64,000 nt of DNA from NCBI GenBank assembly GCA_958295985.1, contig OY282432.1, positions 1,116,001 to 1,180,000 on the forward strand, read 5' to 3'. Below the pieces are notes generated by a model that was given only the letters and a program-made list of their open reading frames with translations, made no database searches and was not told the origin of the DNA. A program made the position numbers and the translations under genes. The first letter of the stretch is position 1. Each line of letters opens with the position of its first letter. Source of the stretch: an uncultured Candidatus Binatia bacterium. GTDB lineage: Bacteria; Desulfobacterota; Binatia; UBA9968; JAJDTQ01. Below, in pieces: positions 1 through 9,091 of this stretch.

Positions 1-801
1 GAAGCTGGAGCCGTCCACCGCGAACACGTTGCCGCTCGTCATCGCAGGAATCCCCTGCCACATGGGACGGTGTTTCAGCGGTTCCCACTCCTTCAGGGTC
101 CGGTCCCGGTCGAACCCGCACGGCATGAGCACGATCACCTCCGGCGCCGCCTCCGCCAGAGCTTCGGGAGAGACTCGGGCCGAGGGCGCATGCTCGACCC
201 CAAGGACGTCCGTTCCACCGGCCAACTCCACCATTTCCGGCACCCAGTGACCGGCCGCGTACAAGGGCTCCAGCCACTCCAGACAGGCCACCCGCGGCTT
301 CGGACTCGCCTGCCGGGGTCGGGCGGCGACGCGTGCCACCCGTTCTTCCAGACCCCTGACCAAGTCCTTCGCCCGTAACGAAGTTCCGGTAGCCTTTGCC
401 ACCCGCGTGATGTCCTGTAGCACTTCGCCCAGGGATCCCGGGGACAGCGAGAGCACCCTCGCCGGGGGCTTCAACGTCGCGGCCGCGGCCGTGACCTCAT
501 CGTGCGCCACCGCGCACACGTCGCACAGGCCCTGGGTGATGATGAGATCGGGGTTGAGGCGTTGGAGCAGCGGCAAGTCCAGGCTGTAGAGACCGTGGCC
601 CTGGCTCAGCCGCTGCTGCACCGCGTGGTCGATCTCCCCGCTGGTGGAAGCGTCGGAGTCGATGCAGCCGCGAACGAGGACCGGCTTCTCCCTGGCCGCA
701 GGAGGAAAGTCACATTCGTGACTGACGCCGACCACCGAATCGCCCAATCCCAGGGCGTAGGCGATCTCCGTCGCGCTCGGCAAGAGGGTACAGATACGCA
801 T
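1..801 (-). CDS. BtuF-like cobalamin-binding protein (3' end off window)
   Basis: Partial gene running off the left edge; 267 codons are visible from an ATG at 801. The product opens MRICTLLPSATEIAYALGLG and continues with the paired-lobe pattern of BtuF/FecB-type periplasmic binding proteins: VVGVSHECDFP, then NPDLIITQGLCDVCAV, then a helical linker and a second lobe with PEVIVLMPCGFD. The Cys/His-containing SHECD and GLCDVC segments are typical of the cobalamin-binding subgroup. No signal peptide is seen, which is common in the short members annotated only as cobalamin-binding protein. No transporter partner lies in the window. Role in B12 or B12-precursor handling is inferred from family only. 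Confidence 0.8.
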   Translation of the reverse strand, partial: MRICTLLPSATEIAYALGLGDSVVGVSHECDFPPAAREKPVLVRGCIDSDASTSGEIDHAVQQRLSQGHGLYSLDLPLLQRLNPDLIITQGLCDVCAVAHDEVTAAAATLKPPARVLSLSPGSLGEVLQDITRVAKATGTSLRAKDLVRGLEERVARVAARPRQASPKPRVACLEWLEPLYAAGHWVPEMVELAGGTDVLGVEHAPSARVSPEALAEAAPEVIVLMPCGFDRDRTLKEWEPLKHRPMWQGIPAMTSGNVFAVDGSSF

Positions 802-1260
802 TGCTCATCGGCGATCATAGGAGATGGCAGAGGACATGGAGAAGCAGCCTGGTTCGGACATGTTCACCTTCATGGGCCTCCACAGCGGCCTTTTTAGCCT
901 CGTTGGCGGCCCGAGTGTCCCACCATGGCATCCCCGCGGGGCAAGCGGTTGGCGATGGACGCGAGTGACAGCGGGTTCGTGTTCATCCTGGAAAGGCCTT
1001 GCGCGACCACGGCTTCAACCCGGACGACTACGAGTTGGTGCGGGGGCCTTGGGGTCCCTCCCAAGGAAGCTCGGTGGTCCGTGTGAGGAAGATACAGGAT
1101 TGGGAGTTACGGCTGTTTGCTTGCCCACCAGAGAAGCGGACCGCCGATTGCGACACCTACGAGGAACAACAGAATGTATTCCATGATCCTGTCCTTTTTG
1201 ACGGTTCAAATAGTAGCACGGCGGCTGTCAGAAAGACAAGGCCAAGCACCGTGAGGAGAA
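802..1260. other. no convincing gene
   Basis: Open frames exist on both strands, for example a plus frame from 999, but none has a recognisable product or a good ribosome site. The plus frame between about 999 and 1210 reads like diluted coding sequence (VRVRKIQDWELRLFACPP), so a decayed gene is possible. Downstream it runs into repeated DNA. Confidence 0.4.
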
Positions 1261-1350
1261 TTGACTTGAAGAACGAGAAGTTAAGCAATGAACCTCCTCC
1301 GATGAAGCACACTGTCGCCATGGCTTTCCCTACGTCAACAAGCACTTTCG
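1261..1350 (+). repeat. direct repeat B, copy 1
   Basis: About 90 bp that recur at 1760-1848. Both copies contain GAAGTTAAGCAA, then GATGAAGCAC, TGTCGCCATGGCTTTCCCT and GTCAACAAGCACTTTCG, with a few substitutions and small indels between these blocks. Copy 1 ends exactly where a hicA-like fragment begins, so the copy marks a recombination joint. Confidence 0.75.
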
Positions 1351-1492
1351 TCACGGTTGCGACCTCGATCGAGAAGGCGCCAATCAAATCCTCAGACAGG
1401 CCGTTGCGTAGCGGTACCGCGCCATCAGGAGATCAAGAACACGACCGCCCGGACCATCTGCAAGCAACTCGACATACCTCGCCTATAATTGG
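1350..1492 (+). pseudogene. hicA fragment, copy 1
   Basis: Nearly identical to positions 1972-2123 inside the intact hicA. The first third of the gene is missing (replaced by direct repeat B) and 13 bp are deleted after GGCGCCAATCA, just where the catalytic His codon region lies, shifting the frame. It cannot make HicA. It continues without a break into the inverted repeat at 1476-1619, the same arrangement as the minus-strand copy near 3.3 kb. Confidence 0.8.
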
Positions 1493-1619
1493 ATCTTGTA
1501 AGAGATCCGGAGATTCGTCTGGCCGAAGGCAGCGCTCACCGCCACGGCATGACTGACGCCCAACTGACCCGGCTCTACACCTACACTCTCCGCTCCAGGG
1601 ATGTTCCTGCCGAGTGGAG
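1476..1619 (+). repeat. inverted repeat C, left arm
   Basis: Matches the reverse complement of 3126-3272 over about 145 bp with scattered substitutions. The shared core includes GGCATGACTGACGCCCAACT and CACTCTCCGCTCCAGGGAT. Together with the adjoining hicA fragment the inverted match is about 270 bp per arm. The arm could encode a peptide starting MTDAQLTRLYTYTLRSRDLP, which I do not recognise. Confidence 0.8.
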
Positions 1620-1729
1620 TGGAAATTGCGCAGGGTGAAGGGGAAGCTGTCCATGAGTTGCTCCAGGGCCGGGAGCAGGTAGCGCTCGCTGATCTTCTCC
1701 ACGCTCACCACCCCCTCGAACTGAGTCAC
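1619..1729 (-). pseudogene. transposase (integrase-core) fragment
   Basis: The minus frame reads TQFEGVVSVEKISERYLLPA, then LEQLMDSFPFTLRNFHS. This matches the segment of rve/DDE-type integrase-core transposases that runs into FHSDNGSE, the second catalytic Asp. The reading stops at FHS, immediately before the Asp, because repeat C begins there. About 37 residues survive. It is evidence for past insertion-sequence activity in this island. Confidence 0.65.
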
Positions 1730-1759
1730 TTTTTTGGGTTGACTTTCGGCTTTCCTTTG

Positions 1760-1848
1760 CTTAACTTGAAAGATCTAGAAGTTAAGCAAAGGATCTTCGA
1801 TGAAGCACGCTGTCGCCATGGCTTTCCCTTTGTCAACAAGCACTTTCG
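1760..1848 (+). repeat. direct repeat B, copy 2
   Basis: Second copy of the block at 1261-1350. Here it is followed not by a hicA fragment but by the promoter region of the intact hicA operon. In the plus frame it could be read as part of a peptide containing KQRIFDEARCRHGFPFVNKH, whose identity is unknown. Confidence 0.75.
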
Positions 1849-1871
1849 CCCGTTCCGCCCCAAGCTGTGTA

Positions 1872-1900
1872 TTGACAACGACTTGCCGAGATTGTATAGG
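1872..1900 (+). promoter_or_regulatory. sigma70-like promoter of hicA operon
   Basis: A perfect -35 hexamer TTGACA (1872-1877), a 17-bp spacer and a -10-like TATAGG (1895-1900) lie 39 bp before the hicA start. Seen in sequence; activity is inferred. Confidence 0.6.
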
Positions 1901-1901
1901 T

Positions 1902-1921
1902 CCTTACTAGTCCCTTACTAG
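1902..1921 (+). promoter_or_regulatory. direct-repeat operator candidate
   Basis: Two copies of CCTTACTAG start 11 bp apart (1902 and 1913), just downstream of the -10 box and before the ribosome site AAGGAG at 1924-1929. An 11-bp period puts both copies on one face of the helix, as expected for a ribbon-helix-helix autorepressor such as the SeqA-like product of the second gene. The binding partner is inference. Confidence 0.45.
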
Positions 1922-1938
1922 ATAAGGAGAAACGACCC

Positions 1939-2145
1939 ATGAAGCGACGGGCGCTGCTCCGACACCTGGAACGTCACGGTTGCGACTTCGATCGAGAAGG
2001 CGCCAATCACGCAATCTATCGAAATCCTCAGACAGGCCGTTGCGTAGCGGTACCGCGCCATCAGGAGATCAAGAACACGACCGCCCGGACCATCTGCGAG
2101 CAACTCGGCGTACCCTCCGCCTATAATCGCTTAAAAGGAAAATGA
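1939..2145 (+). CDS. hicA: HicA-family mRNA interferase toxin
   Basis: 68 codons, full length for HicA (usually 60-70). HicA is a dsRBD-fold ribonuclease that cleaves mRNA. The signature is present: basic N-terminus MKRRALLRHLERHGC, then EGANHAIYRNP with the catalytic His at residue 24, and a C-terminal helix TARTICEQLGV. RBS AAGGAG sits 9 bp upstream. No hicB follows. Instead a SeqA-like gene starts 15 bp downstream, so either that protein or the hicB at 3441-3671 must supply antitoxin function. Two damaged copies of this gene flank it. Confidence 0.88.
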   Translation: MKRRALLRHLERHGCDFDREGANHAIYRNPQTGRCVAVPRHQEIKNTTARTICEQLGVPSAYNRLKGK

Positions 2146-2160
2146 AAGGAGAACCACCCC

Positions 2161-2691
2161 ATGCCGGCAATGAAGACCATAGAGATAGACATGGACGTTC
2201 ACCAAGCCATCGAGTTTCGGCGAACAGATTTCAGTCAGAGTCCAAATGCCATCCTCCGAGAGATCCTCCGAGAGGTGGTTGATCTGCCAACGGCGGAGCA
2301 GGTTCACTCGGAGCCGTCACCTGCACTCCAAGGCCGTCGCACTGGAGAATTTGGTTTTACTCTGCGAGGGGTCAGATTTGAGGAGCGGAGTCTAAAGAGT
2401 GCCTATATGAGGTGTCTGCGCGAGATCGCGACGCTCGACCAGGAGTTCCTTGAGAAACTGTCCAAGATCACAACCAGATCACGCAGCATCGTAGCTCAGG
2501 ACCGAAAGGCTCTGTACCGCAACGGCCGCTCGGACTTGGCCGAGAAATTCGCCGAGCTTCTAATAGGTTCATGGTGGGTTGACACCAACCTCTCTCGGTC
2601 GCAGTGCGAGCAGCGTCTCAGGATGGCCTGCAAGGTTGCTCGCTTCCAGTTCGGAGAAGATCTCGTTCTGGACTTTCCGATGAGGCAATGA
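2161..2691 (+). CDS. SeqA-like DNA-binding protein
   Basis: 176 aa, RBS AAAGGAG. The N-terminus MKTIEIDMDVHQAI then SQSPNAILREILRE resembles the SeqA oligomerisation/ribbon-helix-helix segment. The C-terminal half (residues 87-165: LREIATLDQEFLEKL, RSIVAQDRKALYRNG, GSWWVDTNLSRSQCE) follows the E. coli SeqA hemimethylated-GATC domain (FAADEQTLLKNGN, GTPYWVITNTNTGRK) in order and spacing. SeqA proper sequesters origins in gammaproteobacteria; no dam gene is in the window. Here the gene sits between a HicA toxin and a DUF4258-like gene and overlaps the latter, so a regulator or antitoxin role is more likely. Family call from remembered similarity, not a search. Confidence 0.6.
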   Translation: MPAMKTIEIDMDVHQAIEFRRTDFSQSPNAILREILREVVDLPTAEQVHSEPSPALQGRRTGEFGFTLRGVRFEERSLKSAYMRCLREIATLDQEFLEKLSKITTRSRSIVAQDRKALYRNGRSDLAEKFAELLIGSWWVDTNLSRSQCEQRLRMACKVARFQFGEDLVLDFPMRQ

Positions 2692-3053
2692 TGTCTCACA
2701 CCATTACCCGACACGCCCAGGTTCGCATGTGCCAACGGGCGCTGAGACAAGCAGACATCGATCTGGTTCTGTCCTGTGGAGCCCGGGTTACCCCTGACGC
2801 CTATCTCATGACACGCACCGACATAAGACGGGAAGTCGCTACGCTATATCGCCGGATCCGGCGGGTAAGACATGGGCGGCTCGAAGTGCCACATCGTGAC
2901 ACCGAGATCGCCGCCCTGAAGCGCCAGATCCAGCGAATTGAGTGCCTGAAGAACGTCAAGGTCGTCGTCGAAGGCGAAACGGTGGTCACCGTCTATCGGT
3001 CCGGTGTCGTGGATCAGCGACGAACGCTACGCAGACGGAGGAACAGGAAATGA
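2688..3053 (+). CDS. DUF4258-like small protein
   Basis: 121 aa from the ATG that overlaps the stop of the SeqA-like gene (ATGATG; 2688 or 2691 are both possible starts). It begins SHTITRHAQVRMCQRALRQ, the usual DUF4258 opening in which a His and Arg-rich helix follows a short strand, and has a late strand VKVVVEGETVVTVYRSG. The middle (about residues 40-85) is an Arg-rich helical insertion. DUF4258 proteins often lie in toxin-antitoxin-like pairs and share a fold with RelE/BrnT-type RNases, but I see no proven active site. Translational coupling to the SeqA-like gene supports a three-gene unit with hicA. Confidence 0.6.
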   Translation: MMSHTITRHAQVRMCQRALRQADIDLVLSCGARVTPDAYLMTRTDIRREVATLYRRIRRVRHGRLEVPHRDTEIAALKRQIQRIECLKNVKVVVEGETVVTVYRSGVVDQRRTLRRRRNRK

Positions 3054-3125
3054 CTTTGGATATCGATGTGGGAAGGGTACTCGTGCCTCATCGGGAAACG
3101 ACACTTGCGATGCTCATGCGTGCTG

Positions 3126-3272
3126 TAGCTCCACTCGGCAGGAAGATCCCTGGAGCGGAGAGTGTAGGTGTAGAGCCGGGTCAGTTGGGCGTCAGTCATG
3201 CCGTGGCGGTGGGCGCCGCTTTCGGCCAGACGAGTCTCCGGATGTCTTACAGGATCCAATTATAGGCGAGGT
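3126..3272 (-). repeat. inverted repeat C, right arm
   Basis: Reverse-complement partner of 1476-1619; it follows the minus-strand hicA pseudogene just as the left arm follows the plus-strand hicA fragment. The intact hicA-SeqA-like-DUF4258 operon lies between the two arms. Confidence 0.8.
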
Positions 3273-3444
3273 ACGCCGAGTTGCTCGCAGATGGTCCGGG
3301 CGGTCGTGTTCTTGATCTCCTGATGGCGCGGTACCCTACGCAACGGCCTGTCTGAGGATTTCGATAGATTGCGTGATTGGCGCCTTCTCGATAGCGGTAG
3401 CAACCGTGACGTTCCAGGTGTCGGAGCAGCGCCCGTCGCTTCAC
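3260..3444 (-). pseudogene. hicA: hicA with 1-bp frameshift
   Basis: Starts at a GTG (3444) that overlaps the hicB stop (GTGA). It keeps KRRALLRHLERHGC and EGANHAIYRNPQTGRC, but compared with the intact copy one base is missing in the stretch around 3335 (GCGTAGGGTACC against GCGTAGCGGTACC). After this the correct frame is lost; the old C-terminus VPRHQEIKNTTARTICEQLG is readable only in another frame. The N-terminal active-site region is intact but the protein would end with a foreign tail, so the toxin is probably dead. Confidence 0.8.
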
Positions 3445-3671
3445 GTTGCGGGGATCTCCACCCGGAGCGTCTCCCACATGGCGTTACCGGGAGCATCCTT
3501 CATGGCGTTTTCTCGATAACTTTGGACAACCAGGGCAATCGCCTCCTTGATCATCTCCCGCGCCTGTTCCAGGTTCTCCCCTTGGGTAATCGCCCCCGGC
3601 AACTCGGGCACCGTCGCCATAATCCAGCCATCCTCAATGGTCTGGTAGACTACCGTGTATTCCCGTTGCAT
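3441..3671 (-). CDS. hicB: HicB-family antitoxin
   Basis: 76 aa from the ATG at 3671, RBS GGAAGGA. The product (MQREYTVVYQTIEDGWIMAT, VPELPGAITQGENLEQARE, MIKEAIALVVQSYRE) is the partially degraded RNase-H fold typical of HicB, including the VPELPG and G-T/E-N-L-E-EAxE motifs. It lacks an obvious C-terminal DNA-binding domain. The gene is first in a hicB-hicA pair with a 4-bp overlap, but its hicA is frameshifted. It may still neutralise the intact HicA made from 1939, since the two HicA copies are almost identical at the N-terminus. Confidence 0.87.
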   Translation of the reverse strand: MQREYTVVYQTIEDGWIMATVPELPGAITQGENLEQAREMIKEAIALVVQSYRENAMKDAPGNAMWETLRVEIPAT

Positions 3672-3939
3672 AGGATAGTCTTCCTTCCTATTTGCAGTGT
3701 AAAGGTCCCGAAGCCCCGGCGCGGCTGCTGCAGGCCGTTTACCAAGTCGAAGACGGCCGCGGCATCGTAGCGTATCCACTGCCGCGGAGGGTATAGCGGC
3801 TGACGTTTTCATGCTCCATTTCCGGCTCATTTCCTGTTCATTTCAGCTTTATTTCATAATTTCTCCTTATTTTAGGACAAGTTTATACACCCACTCAAGG
3901 TTTATTTCCATCTCGTTTTGAGGCTGTTTCTGCTTTGGT

Positions 3940-4107
3940 TCAATGGATGATGGTGTGCTGAATCCAATCCTTGTAATCGCCGAATCGACCGTCGATCATC
4001 TCGCGAACGCGGCCGGCGCCGTTCGCCTGTTTCTCATGGAGCACGCGGGTCTCCGTAGAGTTGAGGATTTCCAGAAGCTCAAGATTTTCGCTCCATGACC
4101 GACGCAC
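3940..4107 (-). CDS. possible 55-aa ORF, unknown
   Basis: A minus frame from a GTG at 4107 overlaps the 3' end of the ADP-ribosylglycohydrolase gene and continues about 140 bp past it. The peptide ([20 protein letters not shown], then [19 protein letters not shown]) reads like real coding sequence but I recognise no family. It may be the tail of a lost gene. The 268 bp between here and hicB (3672-3939) hold nothing I can identify; 3830-3900 is AT-rich. Confidence 0.25.
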   Translation of the reverse strand: MRRSWSENLELLEILNSTETRVLHEKQANGAGRVREMIDGRFGDYKDWIQHTIIH

Positions 4108-5047
4108 GCCCGTTCGGTCGGGGTCGCTTACACAGCCGGTCCGCCAGGGACCGAATCTCATCCAGCATGGCCAGCTTCTTTCGCCAGTCCTCGGGAATGG
4201 CCTCGGCGCCGTAATAGGCTCCGGCGATCTGTCCGTAGATCGCCCCGGTGGTGTCGGCGTCGTCCCCGAGGTTGACGGCCCGCAGCGCGCCGTCGCGGAA
4301 GTCAGTGGACTTGTGGAAGGCCCACAGCGCAGCCTCCAGGGCGCGGACCACATAGCCTTCGCCTCTGATATCCGGCGGTTCCTTGTGCTTGAAGGAGCCG
4401 GTGGCGACCGCGTCGATCTTTTCCGTCAGCGGGTTCCGTTGCCAATGGCCGGCCACCGGGCAATAGCGGTCGGAAAGGAGGGTGTCCTTGTCCACGCCCT
4501 GGAGGGCGCCGACGAGCAGGCCGGAGAAATAGCGGCAGGCATCCACTGCTTCCACCACGCCGTGGGTCGTTCTCGAGCTGTCTCCACTCCACTCGATGGC
4601 CCTCACGGTATCGTCGGCGAAGAACATGGGTACCGGAGCCAAGCGCATCAGCGAGCCGTTTCCCGCGGACCTGGAATCGAGAGATCCGGCGAAGGGATCT
4701 CCGGTCCTCTCGAAGCGCCCCAAGGCGTCGCGGGTGGTGTTGCCGATGTCGAAGCAGCTTCCGGTGGAGGAGAGGTAGCCCCGGCGCCACCAGCGCACGT
4801 AGCGCTTCATCTGGTCCCGGGCGTCGAACCTGCCGCATTCCACCAAGCTCGTGGCCAGGCACAGGGCCATGGAGGTATCGTCCGTCCACTGACCCGGCTG
4901 CAGGTTGTGGCAGCCGCCGCCCACCATGTCGTCGATGGGCTCGAACGAGCCGGGGGATTTGAACTCCAGCGTCGTCCCCAAGGCGTCGCCCGTCGCCAAC
5001 CCCAGGAGGCAACCGCGGAAACGGTCCTGTGTCAATGCATGGCTCAT
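4079..5047 (-). CDS. ADP-ribosylglycohydrolase family protein (DraG-like)
   Basis: 322 aa, full length. Family members remove ADP-ribose from arginine or other acceptors using two Mg ions. Metal-binding motifs are all present: GLATGDALG near residue 20, [10 protein letters not shown] near 55, and the C-terminal [20 protein letters not shown]. This hydrolase order and spacing is characteristic. No DraT-type ADP-ribosyltransferase or nitrogenase gene is nearby, so the substrate is unknown. A glutathione S-transferase gene follows upstream on the same strand, 118 bp away. Confidence 0.9.
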   Translation of the reverse strand: MSHALTQDRFRGCLLGLATGDALGTTLEFKSPGSFEPIDDMVGGGCHNLQPGQWTDDTSMALCLATSLVECGRFDARDQMKRYVRWWRRGYLSSTGSCFDIGNTTRDALGRFERTGDPFAGSLDSRSAGNGSLMRLAPVPMFFADDTVRAIEWSGDSSRTTHGVVEAVDACRYFSGLLVGALQGVDKDTLLSDRYCPVAGHWQRNPLTEKIDAVATGSFKHKEPPDIRGEGYVVRALEAALWAFHKSTDFRDGALRAVNLGDDADTTGAIYGQIAGAYYGAEAIPEDWRKKLAMLDEIRSLADRLCKRPRPNGRASVMERKS

Positions 5048-5165
5048 GAAGCGATTTCCCCTCCCGGACCGACTCCCGGTCTGCTGCCACGCCGGTCGTT
5101 CCGACGTCCGGCCCCGTCGTTGACGGGGCGCTCCGGGAGTTCCCGCGATCCCACCGCCTCCCGCC

Positions 5166-5786
5166 TCAGGTGAGCGGAATCATGACGTGCTCCCGATAGG
5201 GCGGGCGTTCCCGGAGCCGTCCGTACCACGCTTCTACGTTGGGCAGCCGGGGCCTGTCGATGGCCATGGCGAACCAGCGATAGGCCCAGATGCCCAAGGG
5301 AACGTCGCCGATGCTGAAGGACTCGCCCGCAAGGTAGTTGCGGCCTTCGAGATGCCGTTCGACGATCTCCCACCTGGCTCCCGCTTCCTTGACGGCCTTC
5401 TCGATGGCGGCCATGTCGCGCTGGTCCTCGGGAGTCCGCACCATGCCGAAGAAGACCGGCACCATGGTCGCGTTCATGGTGGTGAGCTGCCAGTCCATCC
5501 AGCGGTTGGCGTCGCCCCGTCCTTCGGGAGTTCGCGGCACCAGCTTGCCGCCCTCGTACTTGTTGACGAGGTACCGGACGATGCTGTTGGATTCCCACAG
5601 GACGAAATCGCCGTCCTCGATGGTGGGGACCACGCCGTTGGGGTTCAGGTCCAGGTAGGGCCGTTCCCGGTTCTTGCCGAACTCCCCGCCTATGTCGATG
5701 CGCTCGAACGGAACTCCCAACTCCCCGCAGCACCACAGGACCTTCTGTACGTTGGATGATGTCTTCCTTCCCCAGATCTTCAGCAT
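5166..5786 (-). CDS. glutathione S-transferase family protein
   Basis: 206 aa. N-terminal thioredoxin-like domain ([18 protein letters not shown], with the SSNVQK segment at the usual catalytic Ser/Tyr site), the cis-Pro and GSH-contact stretch [20 protein letters not shown] with the ES pair, then an all-helical C-domain ([25 protein letters not shown] with the conserved N-capping Asp). Fits the theta-like or YfcG/YncG-like bacterial group. Physiological substrate not predictable. Confidence 0.9.
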   Translation of the reverse strand: MLKIWGRKTSSNVQKVLWCCGELGVPFERIDIGGEFGKNRERPYLDLNPNGVVPTIEDGDFVLWESNSIVRYLVNKYEGGKLVPRTPEGRGDANRWMDWQLTTMNATMVPVFFGMVRTPEDQRDMAAIEKAVKEAGARWEIVERHLEGRNYLAGESFSIGDVPLGIWAYRWFAMAIDRPRLPNVEAWYGRLRERPPYREHVMIPLT

Positions 5787-5942
5787 CTGTCACACCTCCA
5801 TGAGGGAATTGACCCCGGTCGGACCGTGCAAGGCGCCGCGTCGGAGTCGCAGGGGACTCTACTACGAAACGGGCTACCAGGAAACGGGCGAGCGGGTCCA
5901 TCCGCGGCGGCAGTCCTGCTTCCCGAGGTCGGCCGTGCCGGA

Positions 5943-6049
5943 CCCTTCGTGGAGACCGACAGCGTCCTGGCTGCTTTGTCAGGGTCGCGACGGCCCCGGA
6001 GACGATGTGTGCCCGTCCCTTCGCGGGGACCGACAGCCTCCTGGCCGCC
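5943..6049 (+). repeat. two 33-bp imperfect direct repeats upstream of groES
   Basis: Positions 5943-5975 and 6017-6049 match at 28 of 33 bases (core GACCGACAGC), 74 bp apart. They occupy the 385-bp gap between the transferase and groES (5787-6171), in which no gene is seen. No CIRCE inverted repeat (TTAGCACTC-N9-GAGTGCTAA) is present. Confidence 0.6.
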
Positions 6050-6101
6050 GATTTTCTCCGGCAATTGCGCTTTTCTCGCGCTTTTCCCACCCGTCACCCT
6101 C

Positions 6102-6129
6102 TTGACTGCAAGAAAATCGTGGTTAGATT
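6102..6129 (+). promoter_or_regulatory. groESL promoter candidate
   Basis: TTGACT (6102-6107), 16-bp spacer, TAGATT (6124-6129), 42 bp before the groES start. It looks like a vegetative promoter, not a sigma32 site. RBS GGGAGG follows at 6162-6167. Confidence 0.5.
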
Positions 6130-6171
6130 CGCGCTCAAATCCTATCATCACACTCTCAAAGGGAGGTTTTT

Positions 6172-6462
6172 ATGGCGGCTAAAGTGAAGCCTTTGCACGA
6201 CAGGATCATCGTCAAGAGGCTGGACGAAGAAGAGAAGACCTCGGGTGGCATCATCATCCCTGACACGGCCAAGGAAAAGCCTCAGGAGGGCATGGTAGTC
6301 GCCGTTGGTTCAGGCAAGCGCGAGGACGGCAAGGTGGTCGCTCTCGACGTCAAGGAAGGGGACAAGGTGCTGTTCGGAAAGTATTCCGGCACGGAGATCC
6401 AGTTGGACGGTGACGAGCATCTCATTATGAGGGAAGACGATATCCTCGGGATCGTCGAATAA
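6172..6462 (+). CDS. groES: co-chaperonin GroES
   Basis: 96 aa, the standard length. Caps the GroEL cylinder. Contains the N-terminal [12 protein letters not shown], the mobile loop [19 protein letters not shown] with the GroEL-binding GGIII, and the C-terminal strand [15 protein letters not shown]. First gene of the groES-groEL pair, 15 bp before groEL. Confidence 0.98.
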   Translation: MAAKVKPLHDRIIVKRLDEEEKTSGGIIIPDTAKEKPQEGMVVAVGSGKREDGKVVALDVKEGDKVLFGKYSGTEIQLDGDEHLIMREDDILGIVE

Positions 6463-8094
<1,632 letters not shown>

Positions 8095-8129
8095 ACATCA
8101 GCGGGGCTACGCCCGAGCTGACAACCAAA

Positions 8130-8159
8130 GGGGGAGGACGCGTGTCCTCCCCCTTTTTT
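8130..8159 (+). terminator. rho-independent terminator of groESL
   Basis: Perfect 10-bp stem GGGGGAGGAC / GTCCTCCCCC around a GCGT loop, followed by six T. It serves groESL; the convergent aroE ends at 8201. Confidence 0.93.
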
Positions 8160-8200
8160 GTCTGCAAACCGCGGGACGCCCCGTGTCCACCGCCTGGAGA

Positions 8201-9091
8201 TCACCCGTAGCCGAAGGCCGCGAGGGCGTCGAACATCACCGCGGTGTCCGGGTCGCGGCCGAACCAGGTGCGGAAAGACGCTGCGCCCTGGTGTACCAGC
8301 ATGCCGATGCCCTCCACGGTCCGGCACCCCTGCCGCTTTGCCTCCCGGAGCAGCACGGTCTCGCGCGGCTGGTAGACGATGTCGTAGACAGCTTGGCGCG
8401 CATCGAGGAACGCGGGGTCGATGGGGCATCCGCGGACGTTCGGGGCCATGCCCGCGGAAGTGCAGTTGATGACGAGGTCGGCCTCGCGGCCGAGGGCGGA
8501 GAACTCCGCCAGCGGACCGGAGCGGACTTCCGTGTCCGCCACGCTTCGGTCCGCGATGTCCCGCGCCAGACTGCCGGCCTTGTCCCGGTCGCGGCCCAGC
8601 AGGGTGAGCTCCGGCAGCCGGAAAGTCTCCCGGCCCCCACCCGCGCCCGCGCAACAGCCCCGGGCCAGCACGAAGGCCAGCGCCCGTGCCGCGCCGCCGG
8701 TCCCCAGGATCGCGACCCTCTTGCCGTCGAGTCCGATGCCCGCCTGACGGAGGTTCAGCACGGCGCCCGGGGCGTCGGTGGTGGTCCCCATCAGCCGGTC
8801 ACCCTCCCAGTAGAGGGTGTTCACGCTTCCGGTGAAGCGGGACTCCTCGCTCAGGCCGTCGAGATGCCCGATGACCGCCTGCTTGTGCGGGATGGTCACG
8901 TTGGCGCCGAGGAACCCCATGCCCCGCAGGCCGGCGACGACCTCGCCCAGAGCCTCGGGTGAGCACGGCAAGGGGACGTAGCAGGCGTTCAGGCCCGCCG
9001 CCAGGATGGCCGCGTTGTGCATCACCGGCGACATGGAATGTTCCACCGGCCATCCCAGCACTCCCAGCAGTCGGGTGGTTCCGTCGATCAT
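8201..9091 (-). CDS. aroE: shikimate dehydrogenase
   Basis: 296 aa. Reduces 3-dehydroshikimate with NADPH in aromatic amino-acid synthesis. Substrate-binding SMSPVMHNAA near residue 19, catalytic Lys in NVTIPHKQAV near 65, SVNTLYW, the NADP loop GTGGAARAL near 133 and VHQGAASF near the C-terminus are present. The stretch CCAGAGGGRETFRLPE after the nucleotide loop is a small insertion relative to the usual enzyme. Last gene of the tmk-holB-metG-tatD-aroE run; its ATG overlaps the tatD stop by 4 bp. Confidence 0.95.
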   Translation of the reverse strand: MIDGTTRLLGVLGWPVEHSMSPVMHNAAILAAGLNACYVPLPCSPEALGEVVAGLRGMGFLGANVTIPHKQAVIGHLDGLSEESRFTGSVNTLYWEGDRLMGTTTDAPGAVLNLRQAGIGLDGKRVAILGTGGAARALAFVLARGCCAGAGGGRETFRLPELTLLGRDRDKAGSLARDIADRSVADTEVRSGPLAEFSALGREADLVINCTSAGMAPNVRGCPIDPAFLDARQAVYDIVYQPRETVLLREAKRQGCRTVEGIGMLVHQGAASFRTWFGRDPDTAVMFDALAAFGYG

